Of a DNA stretch of 64,000 nucleotides, positions 37,393-46,595 are shown piece by piece. Source of the DNA: Arthrobacter sp. ATA002 (GTDB lineage: Bacteria; Actinomycetota; Actinomycetes; Actinomycetales; Micrococcaceae); NCBI RefSeq assembly GCF_026898095.1, contig NZ_CP114015.1, forward strand, positions 2,170,001 to 2,234,000. Direction: 5' to 3'. Position 1 is the first letter of the stretch, and each line of letters starts with the position of its first letter. The translations under genes and the position numbers were made by a program. The notes under the pieces are model-generated. The model had not been told where the DNA came from. It worked only from the letters and a program-made list of their open reading frames with translations, and did no database searches.

Positions 37393-38328
37393 CTACCGGC
37401 GCAACCGGACCCGGACGGAGGCCGCGGCACAGGCGATCACCGCGGCCCCGCCCAGCAGTGTGGGCCAGGTGAGTTGCTCGCCCACAAGCAGTGCCGCCCA
37501 GCAGATGGTCAACACCGGCTGGACCAGTTGAATCTGGCTGACCTTTGCCATGGGGCCGATGGCCAGGCCCCGGTACCAAGCGAAAAACCCCAGGAACATG
37601 CTGACCACGCCCAGGTAGGCGAGCGCGGCCCACTCTCCGGGAGAGCCCGACGGTGGCTGCCGGACGACTGCGGCCGCCGTCAGCACCGCCATGAGCGGCG
37701 CCGCCAGGACAAGCGCCCAGGACACGGTCTGCCATGCGCCGAGCTCGCGTGCCAGCAGGCCGCCCTCGGCGTAGCCCGCTGCCCCGGCCGCGACGGCACC
37801 CAACAGCAGCAGATCGGACCAGCGGAGCCCGCCCAGCCCGCCGCCGTGGAGGGCCGTGAACGCCACGACGGCGGCGGCCCCGGCGGCCGCCATAATCCAG
37901 AAGAGCAGGGGCGGACGCTCGTGCCCCCGCACTACGGCGGCGACGGCAGTCGCCGCCGGCAGGAGGCCAATGACGACGGCGCCGTGGCTGGCCGGAGCCG
38001 ATGTCAGTGCGAAGGACGTCAGCAGCGGAAATCCCAGGACCACGCCGCCGGCCACGACGGCCAGCCGGATCCATTGCCGCCGCTGCGGAAAGCGCTGTTT
38101 AGTAAGCACGAGTGCGGCGGCCGCCAGGACTGCAGCAATAATGGCCCGGGCGGATCCGATAAAGAGCGGCGAGAGGCCGCCGTCCTGCACCGCGATACGC
38201 GTCACCGGCAGGGTCAGGGAAAACGCGGCCACGCCCAGCAGGCCCCACCCCAGCCCGGCTTTCAGGCCGGCTCCGGGAACGGATAGCGGTAGTGCGTGGC
38301 CTACAGTAGCGCTACTATGCTGTGTCAT
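37393..38328 (-). CDS. EamA/DMT-family exporter
   Basis: A 311-residue, ten-helix drug/metabolite transporter with two EamA repeats (GWGLLGVAAFSLTLPVTRIAV.. and LLLGAVAAGAAGYAEGGLLARELG..). Such proteins often export amino acids or metabolites. Its start ATG shares the bases CATG with the start of the divergent MocR gene, so each leader lies inside the other's coding region. A PLP-binding MocR regulator with an EamA neighbour is a recurrent layout in Actinobacteria (inference: the regulator controls this exporter). Confidence 0.88.
   Translation of the reverse strand: MTQHSSATVGHALPLSVPGAGLKAGLGWGLLGVAAFSLTLPVTRIAVQDGGLSPLFIGSARAIIAAVLAAAALVLTKQRFPQRRQWIRLAVVAGGVVLGFPLLTSFALTSAPASHGAVVIGLLPAATAVAAVVRGHERPPLLFWIMAAAGAAAVVAFTALHGGGLGGLRWSDLLLLGAVAAGAAGYAEGGLLARELGAWQTVSWALVLAAPLMAVLTAAAVVRQPPSGSPGEWAALAYLGVVSMFLGFFAWYRGLAIGPMAKVSQIQLVQPVLTICWAALLVGEQLTWPTLLGGAAVIACAAASVRVRLRR
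38305..38316. promoter_or_regulatory. palindrome at the EamA/MocR divergent start
   Basis: AGTAGCGCTACT is a perfect 12-base palindrome inside codons 5-8 of the EamA gene and just upstream of the MocR gene. TACTAT (38313-38318) overlaps it and ends eight bases before the MocR ATG, a -10 placement fitting leaderless transcription and autorepression. Confidence 0.45.
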
Positions 38329-39745
38329 GACTCACGATAGCAGCAGTGTCCGCATCGTCACAGGCCTGCGCGCGTGGATTTCGGCGGCGGCCCCCGGGGC
38401 CCGAATTCCGTCCTCACGGGCGCTGGTGGCACAGTACGGAGCGAGTCCGGTAACCGTGCAAAAGGCGCTGCGCAGCCTGAGCGCCCAGGGCCTGATTGAA
38501 AGCCGTCCCGGCGTGGGCACCTTTGTCCGTGCCGCCCGGCAGGCACGGGCGCATGACTACGGCTGGCAGACTGCTGCGCTCGGGTCCCCGCCGGCGCGCC
38601 TGCCGCAGGTGTCCGCGGCCCTGCGCACCGCGCCAAACGATGTCATCGCCCTGCACTCGGGTTATCCCGACCGGGAGCTGCTGCCCGAACGGCTGGTCCG
38701 GGCAGCCTTTACCCGCGCTGCCCGCAGCGGCGCGGCAGTGAGCCGTTCCCCGCCGCCGGCCTGCCGGAGCTGCAGGCCTGGTTCGCTGCGGAGCTGGGAG
38801 CGACAGCCCCGGCCGGTGCCGCTCCCCGTCCGCCGGCGACGTCGTCGTCCTGCCCGGCAGCCAAAGCGGGCTCAGTACGGTCTTTCGGGCCCTGGTGGGC
38901 GCGGGCCGGCCCCTGCTGATGGAGTCGCCCACCTATTGGGGAGCCATCCTCGCCGCCGAGCAGGCGGGGGTCGAGGTGATTCCGGTTCCGAGCGGCGTCA
39001 ACGGCCCCGATCCCGCAGACCTGGTGCGCGCCTTTGAGCAGACGGGTGCCCGTGCCTTTTATGCCCAGCCCACCTTTGCCAACCCCACCGGCATCCAGTG
39101 GACGCCGGATCTTTCCGCAGAGGTGCTCGACGTCGTGCGGCGGTTCGGTGCGTTTCTCATCGAGGACGACTGGGCCCACGACTTCGGCATCAGCGCCGAC
39201 CCAAGCCCTCTGGCCGCCCGGGACGACGGCGGACACGTGGTCTACCTGCGGTCACTGACCAAGAGCGTGTCCCCGGCGGTGAGGGTGGCCGGCATTGTGG
39301 CCCGGGACCGGCCCGGGAACGGATCCTGGCCGACACTCAGGCGCAGTCCATGTACGTCAGCCCGCTCCTGCAGGCGGTGGCGCTCGACGTCGTGACCCAG
39401 CCCGCGTGGAAGGCGCACCTGCGCGGGCTGCGCCATCAGCTCGTCGACCGGCGCGACCTGCTCGCCGCAGCGCTGCGTGAGCACGTTCCCGGGGCCGAGC
39501 TGCCGGTGCTGCCGCGCGGCGGACTGAACCTATGGCTGCGGCTGCCCGACGGTACCGACCTGCTCCGGCTCGTGCGCGACTGCGAGAGCGACGGCGTCGT
39601 GGTTGGAACCGGAAACGAGTGGTTCCCGGCCGAGCCCACCGGGCCGCACCTGCGGCTGAATTACTCCGGCCAGAATCCGGGGGCGTTCCCGGAGGGCGCA
39701 CGGATTATTGGCAGCGCGCTGGCACGGCAGCGGAGCGGGCACTAA
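38327..39745 (+). pseudogene. MocR-type GntR/aminotransferase-fold regulator (three frameshifts)
   Basis: A regulator of about 473 residues: N-terminal GntR winged helix (IPSSRALVAQYGASPVTVQKALRSLSAQGLIESRPGVGTFV) plus an aminotransferase-I-like PLP domain. The second domain is spread over three further frames: FPAAGLPELQAWFAAELGA after about 38747, then SAGDVVVLPGSQSGLSTVFRALVGAGRPLLMESPTYWG after about 38825 to the PLP Lys segment YLRSLTKSVSPAVRVAG, then RERILADTQAQSMYVSPLLQ after about 39312 to the end. All breaks are in C/G runs. Its stop overlaps the convergent channel gene by three bases. Confidence 0.82.
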
Positions 39746-40581
39746 CCGCTGCGGTGGGATGCCTCGGGATCGTCGGGCGCTTCCCGCCGGCGCTCCATCA
39801 ACAGTTCCTTGGTCCTGACCAAGCGCAGGGCCGTCACCAGCACCAGCCCGCCCACCATGTTGAAAAGCAAGGTGTAGGCAAACCACACGAACCATTCGAG
39901 GTAGGTGATCCCGGCACCGGACTGGATGGCCCCGAAGATCAGCAGCGAATCCAGGATCGAATGGAACAGTTGCAGCCCGGCGAGGAGGAACCCGCCGATG
40001 ACGGTGGCGATGATCTTGGCCGGGTCCGAGGAGGTGCCCTGCTGCATCCGGCTCATCAGGGTAATCGTGCTGCCACCCAGAATCGCCAGGGCAACCGTCT
40101 GCAGCGAGAACGGTGCCTCGGTGAAGTGTTTGGCCGATTCCGCAATCGTCGGCTCCCATTGCGGAAAGGCCTGCATGACAATCCACATAAACACCCAGCC
40201 GCCGGCGAGATTCGCCAGCAGCGTGCCGCCCCATAGCTTGCCGAGCTGCCTCACGCTTCCTTCCCGCGCCACGACGGCGGCAACGGGCATCAGGAAGTTC
40301 TCGGTGAACAATTCACTGTGCGCGAGGTACAGGGCAATCAGGCCCACGCTGAAGGCAATACCGGCCAGCAGATGATCCCCGGTTTCGTGCATGACGGCCA
40401 GGTAGGCCATGACACCCAACCCGACCTCAAGCCCGCCAAACACTCCGGTGATAAGGATGGTGCGGAGGGTCCGGTGCAGGCGTTCGGCACCTTCCGTAAT
40501 CGTGTTGTCAAAGGATTCCTGGAGTTCATCCTCAACGGGCGCTTCCGATTCTCCGATTTCTCTGCGGCGTTCCTCGCTCAT
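39742..40581 (-). CDS. formate/nitrite transporter family protein (YfdC-like)
   Basis: A 279-residue FNT-family channel with six helices: MAYLAVMHETGDHLLAGIAFSVG, HSELFTENFLMP, LWGGTLLANLAGG and LDSLLIFGAIQSGAGITYLEWFVWF are typical of the YfdC subgroup rather than FocA. The N and C tails are charged. ATG 40581 follows AAGGGA closely. The substrate of YfdC-like proteins is not established. Confidence 0.85.
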   Translation of the reverse strand: MSEERRREIGESEAPVEDELQESFDNTITEGAERLHRTLRTILITGVFGGLEVGLGVMAYLAVMHETGDHLLAGIAFSVGLIALYLAHSELFTENFLMPVAAVVAREGSVRQLGKLWGGTLLANLAGGWVFMWIVMQAFPQWEPTIAESAKHFTEAPFSLQTVALAILGGSTITLMSRMQQGTSSDPAKIIATVIGGFLLAGLQLFHSILDSLLIFGAIQSGAGITYLEWFVWFAYTLLFNMVGGLVLVTALRLVRTKELLMERRREAPDDPEASHRSG

Positions 40582-40712
40582 GGTGTCCCTTCGGTGCGCG
40601 TCGGTGGGGCGCCTCATTACCGTACGGATTAAACAGTAAGCCTGCTGAGGAAAATTGGGGTGGCCCGGCGCCCTTCACCACCGGCTGGGGCAGCCCCATT
40701 AGACTTTCAGGC

Positions 40713-41990
40713 ATGGCACAAACGACGGCGGAACCCGGCACCGGTACCCGCACCACCGCTTTATGGTTCTTCCTCGGCTTTCCCGCCGCTCTCGTGCTGG
40801 TGGTGCTTGGGGCCCAAATCCACGGCCTGGACTTCACCGTCTACCGCGAGGGGGCATTGGCCTTCCTGGGACGCAGCGAACACCAGCTGTATGACCCAAG
40901 CCTGGTCCAGACGGACACCCGAGGACTGCCGTTCACCTATCCGCCGTTTGCCGCACTGCTGCTGACGCCGTTCGCCTTCCTTCCCGAGGCTGTGGGCCTG
41001 GTGCTGATCACGGCCACCTCATGCGTATGCCTTGTCATCACCGCACTGCTGGCCGCGCGCTACCTCCAGCTCAACAACGTCCTTCCGAAGCGTCTTCAAG
41101 GCGCGCTTGGTGGGACGGCCGGCGTCATCGTGGTGACCACCCTGCTGATCGGCGTGCTCGGGCCGTGGCGCGAGGGCCTGGGCTTCGGGCAGATCAACCC
41201 GATGCTGATGCTCCTGATTGTTGCGGACCTGCTCCGCCCGGCGTCATCGAAACTGCCCCGCGGCATCCTGATCGGCCTGGCCGCCGGCATCAAGCTCACC
41301 CCGCTGGCCTTCGGCCTGATCTTCCTGGTCCGGAGGGACTGGCGGGCCATCCTGACCCTGGGCATCACGTTTGCGGCAACGGTAGCCGTCGGCTGGATCG
41401 CGTCGCCGGAGCAGTCGCGCATCTTCTGGCTCGACTCGCTGTTTGACCCGGCCCGGGTGGGCGACACCACGGACATGTACAACGTGTCCCTGAATTCGCT
41501 GATCGCACATCTTGGCACGCCGGAGGCCCTGCAGCGTCCGCTGTGGCTGCTCGCCTCGGCCGCCGTCGTCGTGCTGGGGTACCTGGCTATCCGGCGCTCG
41601 GACGAGCGCGGAGACGCAGTGGCCGCCATCAGCGCCAACGCCGTGGTGATGCTGGCCATCTCACCGATTTCCTGGTTCCACCACTGGGTCTGGATTGCCC
41701 TACTCCTTCCGGCACTGTGGGTCGCGGTACGACGGCGGCGGGCCGGGGTGCGTGCCGCGGGCGGCGCCGTGCTGGTGGCGATGGTCCCGGTGTTCATGCT
41801 GTCCTCGGTCACCATCACCATGACGCTCACCGGAGTCGTAAGCGGGCAGGGGCCGGCGGCACTGGAACTGTTTACCGGCCTGGGCGTGGTGCTGCCGGTG
41901 GCGGCGCTGGTTTTCTGGGCCACCGCGCCGGTGCCGGGACGCGCGACAGGGAACAGTAAGGCCGTCCGGAGGCGCCCGCTCCGGCGTTAG
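40713..41990 (+). CDS. GT87-family mannosyltransferase (DUF2029)
   Basis: A 425-residue polyprenyl-phosphate-mannose-dependent glycosyltransferase of family GT87, with about ten membrane helices. The catalytic Asp lies in the first periplasmic loop (HGLDFTVYREGALAFL), followed by LPFTYPPFAALLLTPFAFLPE and NPMLMLLIVADLL, all diagnostic. Such enzymes add alpha-1,2-mannose to envelope glycolipids such as phosphatidylinositol mannosides or lipoglycans. Its stop overlaps the convergent HD-domain gene by two bases. Confidence 0.88.
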   Translation: MAQTTAEPGTGTRTTALWFFLGFPAALVLVVLGAQIHGLDFTVYREGALAFLGRSEHQLYDPSLVQTDTRGLPFTYPPFAALLLTPFAFLPEAVGLVLITATSCVCLVITALLAARYLQLNNVLPKRLQGALGGTAGVIVVTTLLIGVLGPWREGLGFGQINPMLMLLIVADLLRPASSKLPRGILIGLAAGIKLTPLAFGLIFLVRRDWRAILTLGITFAATVAVGWIASPEQSRIFWLDSLFDPARVGDTTDMYNVSLNSLIAHLGTPEALQRPLWLLASAAVVVLGYLAIRRSDERGDAVAAISANAVVMLAISPISWFHHWVWIALLLPALWVAVRRRRAGVRAAGGAVLVAMVPVFMLSSVTITMTLTGVVSGQGPAALELFTGLGVVLPVAALVFWATAPVPGRATGNSKAVRRRPLRR

Positions 41991-42455
41991 TAGCGCGGAC
42001 CCTCGACGGACCCCAGGGCCAGCAGCTCCCGCGAGCGCCGGTACTTCGCCGCCAGCCGCGTCCGCGTCTCCTCATCCAGTTTCCCCACCCGTTCGGGGCT
42101 GGTGTTGTCATCCAGATCCGCAGCTTTGACGATCCGGGCAATGTTGTTGGCCCGGACACGTTCAAAGTAGCGTTCCGGGGGCTCGCCCACACGTTTTGTC
42201 ATGGCGTCCACGCCTTCGATCACCGTTTCGGGGAACCCTGCGCGCGCAGCGTCTCCAGGGTGGTTCCGGTATCTTCCACGGCGTCGTGGAGCCACCCCAC
42301 AGCCCCAACCTCCTGGCGCAGATGATCCGGTGCCGTTTCCGCCGCAGTCCGGGCCACCCGTTCGGGGTGGCTGATGTAGGGGCTCCGGCTTTGTCCGCCT
42401 GTCCCTCGTGGGCTGCCCTGGCCACGCGTTCAGCGCGGGCTATGAGGTTTTCCAT
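41987..42455 (-). pseudogene. HD-domain (Mesh1/SpoT-hydrolase-like) protein (two frameshifts)
   Basis: About 156 residues when repaired: AERVARAAHEGQADKAGAP, then after a missing C (42378-42382) YISHPERVARTAAETAPDHLRQEVGAVGWLHDAVEDTGTTLETLRAQG, then after a missing base near 42229-42238 FPETVIEGVDAMTKR and YFERVRANNIARIVKAADLDDNTS. The H..HDAVEDT and DLDDN motifs match the metal-dependent HD hydrolase of RelA/SpoT and Mesh1. It could remove the 3' pyrophosphate of (p)ppGpp or related nucleotides (inference). ATG 42455 has AAGGGGA five bases before. Confidence 0.75.
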
Positions 42456-42685
42456 GTGTTCCCCTTGCTTGGCCTGCATCGGCCACTGGTTCGTTTCGAG
42501 TTCTGATTGGCCGCCCAATGCTTGCGGGTTCAGCCGCCCGCGTCCTGGCGCATGCCCTCATCCTAAGCAGCCCCTCCCCCAATTCTGCTCGGCCCCCGCG
42601 GGCACTGCGGACACTGCGGACGCCATGACGGCGGAGTGGAGTCCCACCGGTCAGCCAACCCTTGCCTGCCGGGTATGGTGCCAGC

Positions 42686-43099
42686 ATGAAGAGAACGTTT
42701 CCTTTTTCGCCGCGTTCCGCCACCTCGCTCGCGGTCGGTGACCTGGTCCCCGTGCAGGGCTTCTCGGGCAATTGGGCGTGCCTGCAGGTCCTGGAACTCC
42801 AGCCTCGGAAGCGCGTGAATTTCGTCGCGGCGTTGCTCCCATGGCGAGGCACATCACCGCCCGGCCCCAACGCCGTGGCCGGTCTCGTTCCCCTTCGCCG
42901 CGCACTGACACGGATGGACATCTTTACTCAGGGCGGCCTGCAGGTGACCGGCAACGTTGCCCCCAGCGACAGCGGGCAGGAACGTTGGTACGGCCCGTCC
43001 TACGTGGGCAAGCGCACGCGCGTCTGGGGTTGGAAGCGGACGGTCCTCGCCGCCCAGGAGGTAGCGGACACCGGGTGGCCCCTCGCGGACGCGGACTAG
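42686..43099 (+). CDS. hypothetical protein
   Basis: A 137-residue basic protein (MKRTFPFSPRSATSLAVGDLVPVQGFSGNWACLQVLEL...) that may be distantly like the Imm26-type immunity fold (opening GDLVPVQ, later LTRMDIFTQGGLQVTGNVAPSD). No catalytic motif. Ribosome site weak. Real-gene status is supported by lack of a competing frame and by the divergent layout, but the family is not certain. Confidence 0.5.
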   Translation: MKRTFPFSPRSATSLAVGDLVPVQGFSGNWACLQVLELQPRKRVNFVAALLPWRGTSPPGPNAVAGLVPLRRALTRMDIFTQGGLQVTGNVAPSDSGQERWYGPSYVGKRTRVWGWKRTVLAAQEVADTGWPLADAD

Positions 43100-43129
43100 T
43101 CCAGCACACGCCCCACATGCTCCAACCTG

Positions 43130-44024
43130 TCAGGACCGGTGGGGAATCCGCTCGTCGAGCCAGTCCCGGACTTCAGGCCACAGACTGTCCTTCACGCTGC
43201 GCCGGAAAAAGCCCATGTGCCCCATGGCAGGAACGCCGCCGTCGTCGGGCGTGTAGTTTCGGCGCTCCACGCGGGCATTCACCAGATGGCCGAAGAAGGG
43301 ACCGATCTGGGCGGGCGTGGCCCACAGGTCGTCGCTGAGACCGATGGCGAGAACATCGGTCGTTACTTGGGCGGCCCGCTTGGCGGCGTCCATGCTCGGG
43401 TCGTCGAAAAAATAGCCGGGCCGTCGGGCCCAGCCGCTCCATTCCAGCACCGCGGTGCCTGGCATGTCCTCACCCAGCCCCAGCCGCCGGGCCGGGGCGA
43501 AGCCCAGCAGCCGGGCACACAGCGGCCCGACGACCCGGAGGACCAGCGTCACCCGGATGCGTTCCCGCCGAACTTCCACGGCACGGGTAACTCCGCCGTG
43601 CGAGGCCACAGCGACGAAACCGGCCAGTTCATCGGCGCCGTTGCCGAGAACCAGGGCCTGGCCGCCGAGGGAATGGCCGACGGCAAACTGCGGGAGGCCG
43701 GGAAAGCGGGCGGCCATCCATGCCGCCGCTGCGGGGACGTCCTGTTCCATCCAGTCCCGCATCCGCAGATGCCGGTTACGCTGCGGGCTGCCGGATGCGC
43801 CAATTCCGCGGTAGTCATAGGTAAGGACGGCGAATCCGTTGGCACACAGATACTCGGCAAAGCCTGCGTACAGCCGCTGCGCGACCGCAGTTGCGGAGTG
43901 AATGACCACGGCAGCCGTCGGCAGGCCCTCGGAGGGCGTGCGCAGGATTCCGAAACCCTCCCCCGGAAGGTATGGGAATGATGAACTGCTCGGAGGTAAC
44001 CGGGGACGCGTTCTGGTTGGGCAT
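43130..44024 (-). pseudogene. alpha/beta hydrolase (frameshifted)
   Basis: About 297 residues when repaired. The start MPNQNASPVTSEQFIIPIPSG is out of frame with the body (EGFGILRTPSEGLPTAAVVIH onward); removing one C from the run at 43970-43975 joins them. The body carries nucleophile elbow VGHSLGGQ, acid region VLAIGLSDDLWA and His GHMGFF, the serine-hydrolase triad. Related proteins in Actinobacteria are annotated only as alpha/beta hydrolases; substrate unknown. Confidence 0.78.
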
Positions 44025-44078
44025 GCGAACAATATACGCAGGACCCCGGGTTTCGGATTCCCGCGGCGCGGACGTCCG

Positions 44079-45011
44079 CTAGTTACTCTGCTGCATCCCC
44101 TGCACCCGGGCCCGGTAGCGCAGCGGAGACTCCCCCACGCTGCGCTTGAACGCCGTGCTGAAGGCGCTCTCGGAGGCGTAGCCCAGGTCCAGTGCCAGGG
44201 ACCGGATGCGGATATCTTTGGATCCGAGCTCCCGCTGCGCCACCAGCATGCGCCAGTTGTTGAGATAGGTTCGCGGCGGAGTGCCGGCAACCTCCCGAAA
44301 CCGCTCGGTGAAGGCGGTCCGGGACATTGCAGCCGCATGGGCCAACTCCTCCAGGCTCGGCGGATTGGCCCGGCGGGCGTGGATCAGCGCCACGGCAGGC
44401 CGCAGCCGTTCATCGGCTAGCAGCTTCAGCCATCCCCGGGGCAGGTCAGCGTGCTGAACGAACGTCCGGAGCACCTCCACCAGCAGCAGTTGCCCGTACT
44501 GGCGGACAGCAAAGGCCGATCCCATCCGCGGGCCGGATACCTCCGCAAACAACCGGTCGATCAGATTCTGCAGGTGCGGCGCGGCATCGGTGCCCGACCT
44601 GATGTGCGCCACGGGCGGAAGGGCCTGCCGGAGCAGTTCCCTGCCGGTGGTGTTCACAGCCACGCGCCCGCCGATGATGATGTCTTCCGTGCCGGGCGCA
44701 CCCTCGCCCGCGCGGACAAATGTTCCGCTCGCGGGAGGTTCCAGGCGCAGCAACGCGCCGTCGCCGCTTCCACCCTCGAGCTTGAGCCAGCGGCGTCCGT
44801 TGAGGACGGCAACATCGCCGGTTTCAAGGATCAGGGGTGTGTCCTGGCCGTCGGTGGAGAAACGCACCCTGCCCTGCACAACCGCGAAGAACTTCAGGTC
44901 CTCGTCAATGCCGCTTTCGGTTTCCCACCGCCCGGACACGGCCGTGCTGCCCGAAATGATGCTCCTGACCTCGATGAGGTCAAGCACTTCCGATAACCGG
45001 TCATCCATCAT
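44079..45011 (-). CDS. AraC-family regulator with cupin domain
   Basis: A 310-residue regulator: N-terminal cupin-type sensing domain (DEDLKFFAVVQGRVRF...LETGDVAVLNGRRWLKLEGG, the AraC_binding_2 class) and a C-terminal double helix-turn-helix (SLEELAHAAAMSRTAFTERFREVAGTPPRTYLNNWRM and IRIRSLALDLGYASESAFSTAFKRSVGESP). The ATG 45011 lacks a ribosome site and TAAAGT lies six bases upstream, which would suit a leaderless transcript. The divergent short-chain dehydrogenase is the obvious target. Confidence 0.92.
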   Translation of the reverse strand: MMDDRLSEVLDLIEVRSIISGSTAVSGRWETESGIDEDLKFFAVVQGRVRFSTDGQDTPLILETGDVAVLNGRRWLKLEGGSGDGALLRLEPPASGTFVRAGEGAPGTEDIIIGGRVAVNTTGRELLRQALPPVAHIRSGTDAAPHLQNLIDRLFAEVSGPRMGSAFAVRQYGQLLLVEVLRTFVQHADLPRGWLKLLADERLRPAVALIHARRANPPSLEELAHAAAMSRTAFTERFREVAGTPPRTYLNNWRMLVAQRELGSKDIRIRSLALDLGYASESAFSTAFKRSVGESPLRYRARVQGMQQSN

Positions 45012-45124
45012 GTTTGTACTTTAGAGCAAGAAAAGCGGACTTTCCGTTATTCCACGTACAGACTCCGATGAACAGACTTGAAGTACCTTCCCGGTCGGGT
45101 TGGTTTCTTTCCTTGAGGAGTTCC

Positions 45125-45862
45125 ATGAATGAGCACATGATCGCCCTGGTTACCGGCGCCAACAAGGGCATCGGCCGGCAAATCGCGGGCCAGCTGGCCG
45201 CTCTCGGCCACACCGTGGTGGTGGCGGCACGGAATGCCGACGCCGGTGAGCGGGCTGCGGCGGAACTGCGTGCCGACGGCGGGAACGCCGTGGCGGTGGT
45301 CCTCGATGTCACTGACCCCGCCTCGGCAGCAGCCGCTGCGGACGCGGTGAAGCGCCGGTTCGGGAGGTTGGACGCGCTGGTGAACAACGCCGGGATTGTG
45401 GCAACGCCGGGCGTCAGCTTTGCCGCCCAGCAACCGGGTTCCGCCGAGGTGGACGAGATCCGCGCCATCTTCGAGACCAACTTCTTCGGCGTCATCTCGG
45501 TGACTGCTGCGTTCCTGCCGCTGCTGCGCCTCTCAGAGGCGCCCCGCATCGTCAACGTCTCCAGCGTGGCCGGCTCCTTGTCCGCGGTGTCCAATCCGGC
45601 CACGACAGATCCCATCGCCGGCGGATACGCGCCGTCAAAAACGGCACTAACCTCCCTGACACTGCAGTATGCCAAAGGGCTGGCACCGGAAGGCATTTTG
45701 GTCAATGCCGTCTGTCCGGGTTTTGTTGCGACGGATTTGAACGGCTTCCGGGGTACCCGCACTCCGGCCCAGGGCGCCCTTGCCGCCGTCCGGATGGCCA
45801 CCATCCCGGCCGGCGGTCCCACCGGCACCTTCACCGACGAAGCCGGCACTGTCCCCTGGTGA
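45125..45862 (+). CDS. short-chain dehydrogenase/reductase
   Basis: A 245-residue classical SDR: cofactor loop TGANKGIG, LVNNAG, catalytic Ser in NVSSVAGSL and YAPSK. The Arg in AARNADAGE after strand 2 suggests NADP(H). ATG 45125 has GAGGAG four bases upstream. It is divergent from an AraC regulator across 113 bases. Substrate unknown. Confidence 0.93.
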   Translation: MNEHMIALVTGANKGIGRQIAGQLAALGHTVVVAARNADAGERAAAELRADGGNAVAVVLDVTDPASAAAAADAVKRRFGRLDALVNNAGIVATPGVSFAAQQPGSAEVDEIRAIFETNFFGVISVTAAFLPLLRLSEAPRIVNVSSVAGSLSAVSNPATTDPIAGGYAPSKTALTSLTLQYAKGLAPEGILVNAVCPGFVATDLNGFRGTRTPAQGALAAVRMATIPAGGPTGTFTDEAGTVPW

Positions 45863-45886
45863 TTCAGACGGTGTACAAAGGGAACC

Positions 45887-46573
45887 ATGACGAGCAGCCC
45901 GGACCGGACCGTAACGGTCTCCCTGCCCTTCACCGGGAAATGGAAAGTGGAAAACAGTCCCCTGCGGCGGGTCCCCAGCCACGGCACCCATCTGCTCGCC
46001 ACCACCTACGCAATTGATTTCGTGGGAGTGGACGACGCCGGCCGGACGGCTCCGGGCATCAGCTGGCGGACGGCATTCGCAACGGAACCGCCGGAGCTGT
46101 TTTTCGCGTTTGGGCGGCCGGTGCTGGCGCCGGTTTCCGGTGAGGTCCTGGTGGTGCACGACGCAGAGGAGGACCACGATGCCCGCCGTTCCCAGCTGGC
46201 CCTGGTCCCCTACATGCTGGGCCAGCCGGCCCGGCTGCGGAGCGGACTGGCAGCCATCGGGGGAAACTACATCCTGATGTCCACGGCGGACGGCCGGGCC
46301 GTGGTGGGCGTGATGCACCTGCAGTCCGGTTCCGTCCGGGTTGCCCCCGGCCAGCGTGTGCTCGAAGGTGAGCACATCGCCGCCTGCGGCAACTCCGGAA
46401 ACTCGACCCAGCCGCACGTGCACGTCCAGGCGATGGACGGGGCCGACCCGAGGACTGCACGGGGGCTTCCGATGAGCTTTAAGTCCTTCCACGAGAAGCT
46501 CCCCCGCAGCAGCGCCTTCGTTGCCCGCCGGGACACGCTGCCGGCTGAGGCCTCCATCGTGGAGGCACCGTAG
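45887..46573 (+). CDS. M23-family metallopeptidase-like protein
   Basis: A 228-residue LytM/M23 domain protein without a signal peptide. Zinc-site features: the His-x-Asp region (SHGTHLLATTYAIDFVGVDD) and PHVHVQAMD (H-x-H), with the core turn GNSGNSTQPH. True M23 enzymes cut peptidoglycan cross-bridges; the lack of an export signal leaves the location open. It follows the SDR gene by 24 bases on the same strand. Confidence 0.82.
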   Translation: MTSSPDRTVTVSLPFTGKWKVENSPLRRVPSHGTHLLATTYAIDFVGVDDAGRTAPGISWRTAFATEPPELFFAFGRPVLAPVSGEVLVVHDAEEDHDARRSQLALVPYMLGQPARLRSGLAAIGGNYILMSTADGRAVVGVMHLQSGSVRVAPGQRVLEGEHIAACGNSGNSTQPHVHVQAMDGADPRTARGLPMSFKSFHEKLPRSSAFVARRDTLPAEASIVEAP

Positions 46574-46595
46574 CTGTCCCGGCGGGTGCGGGACA

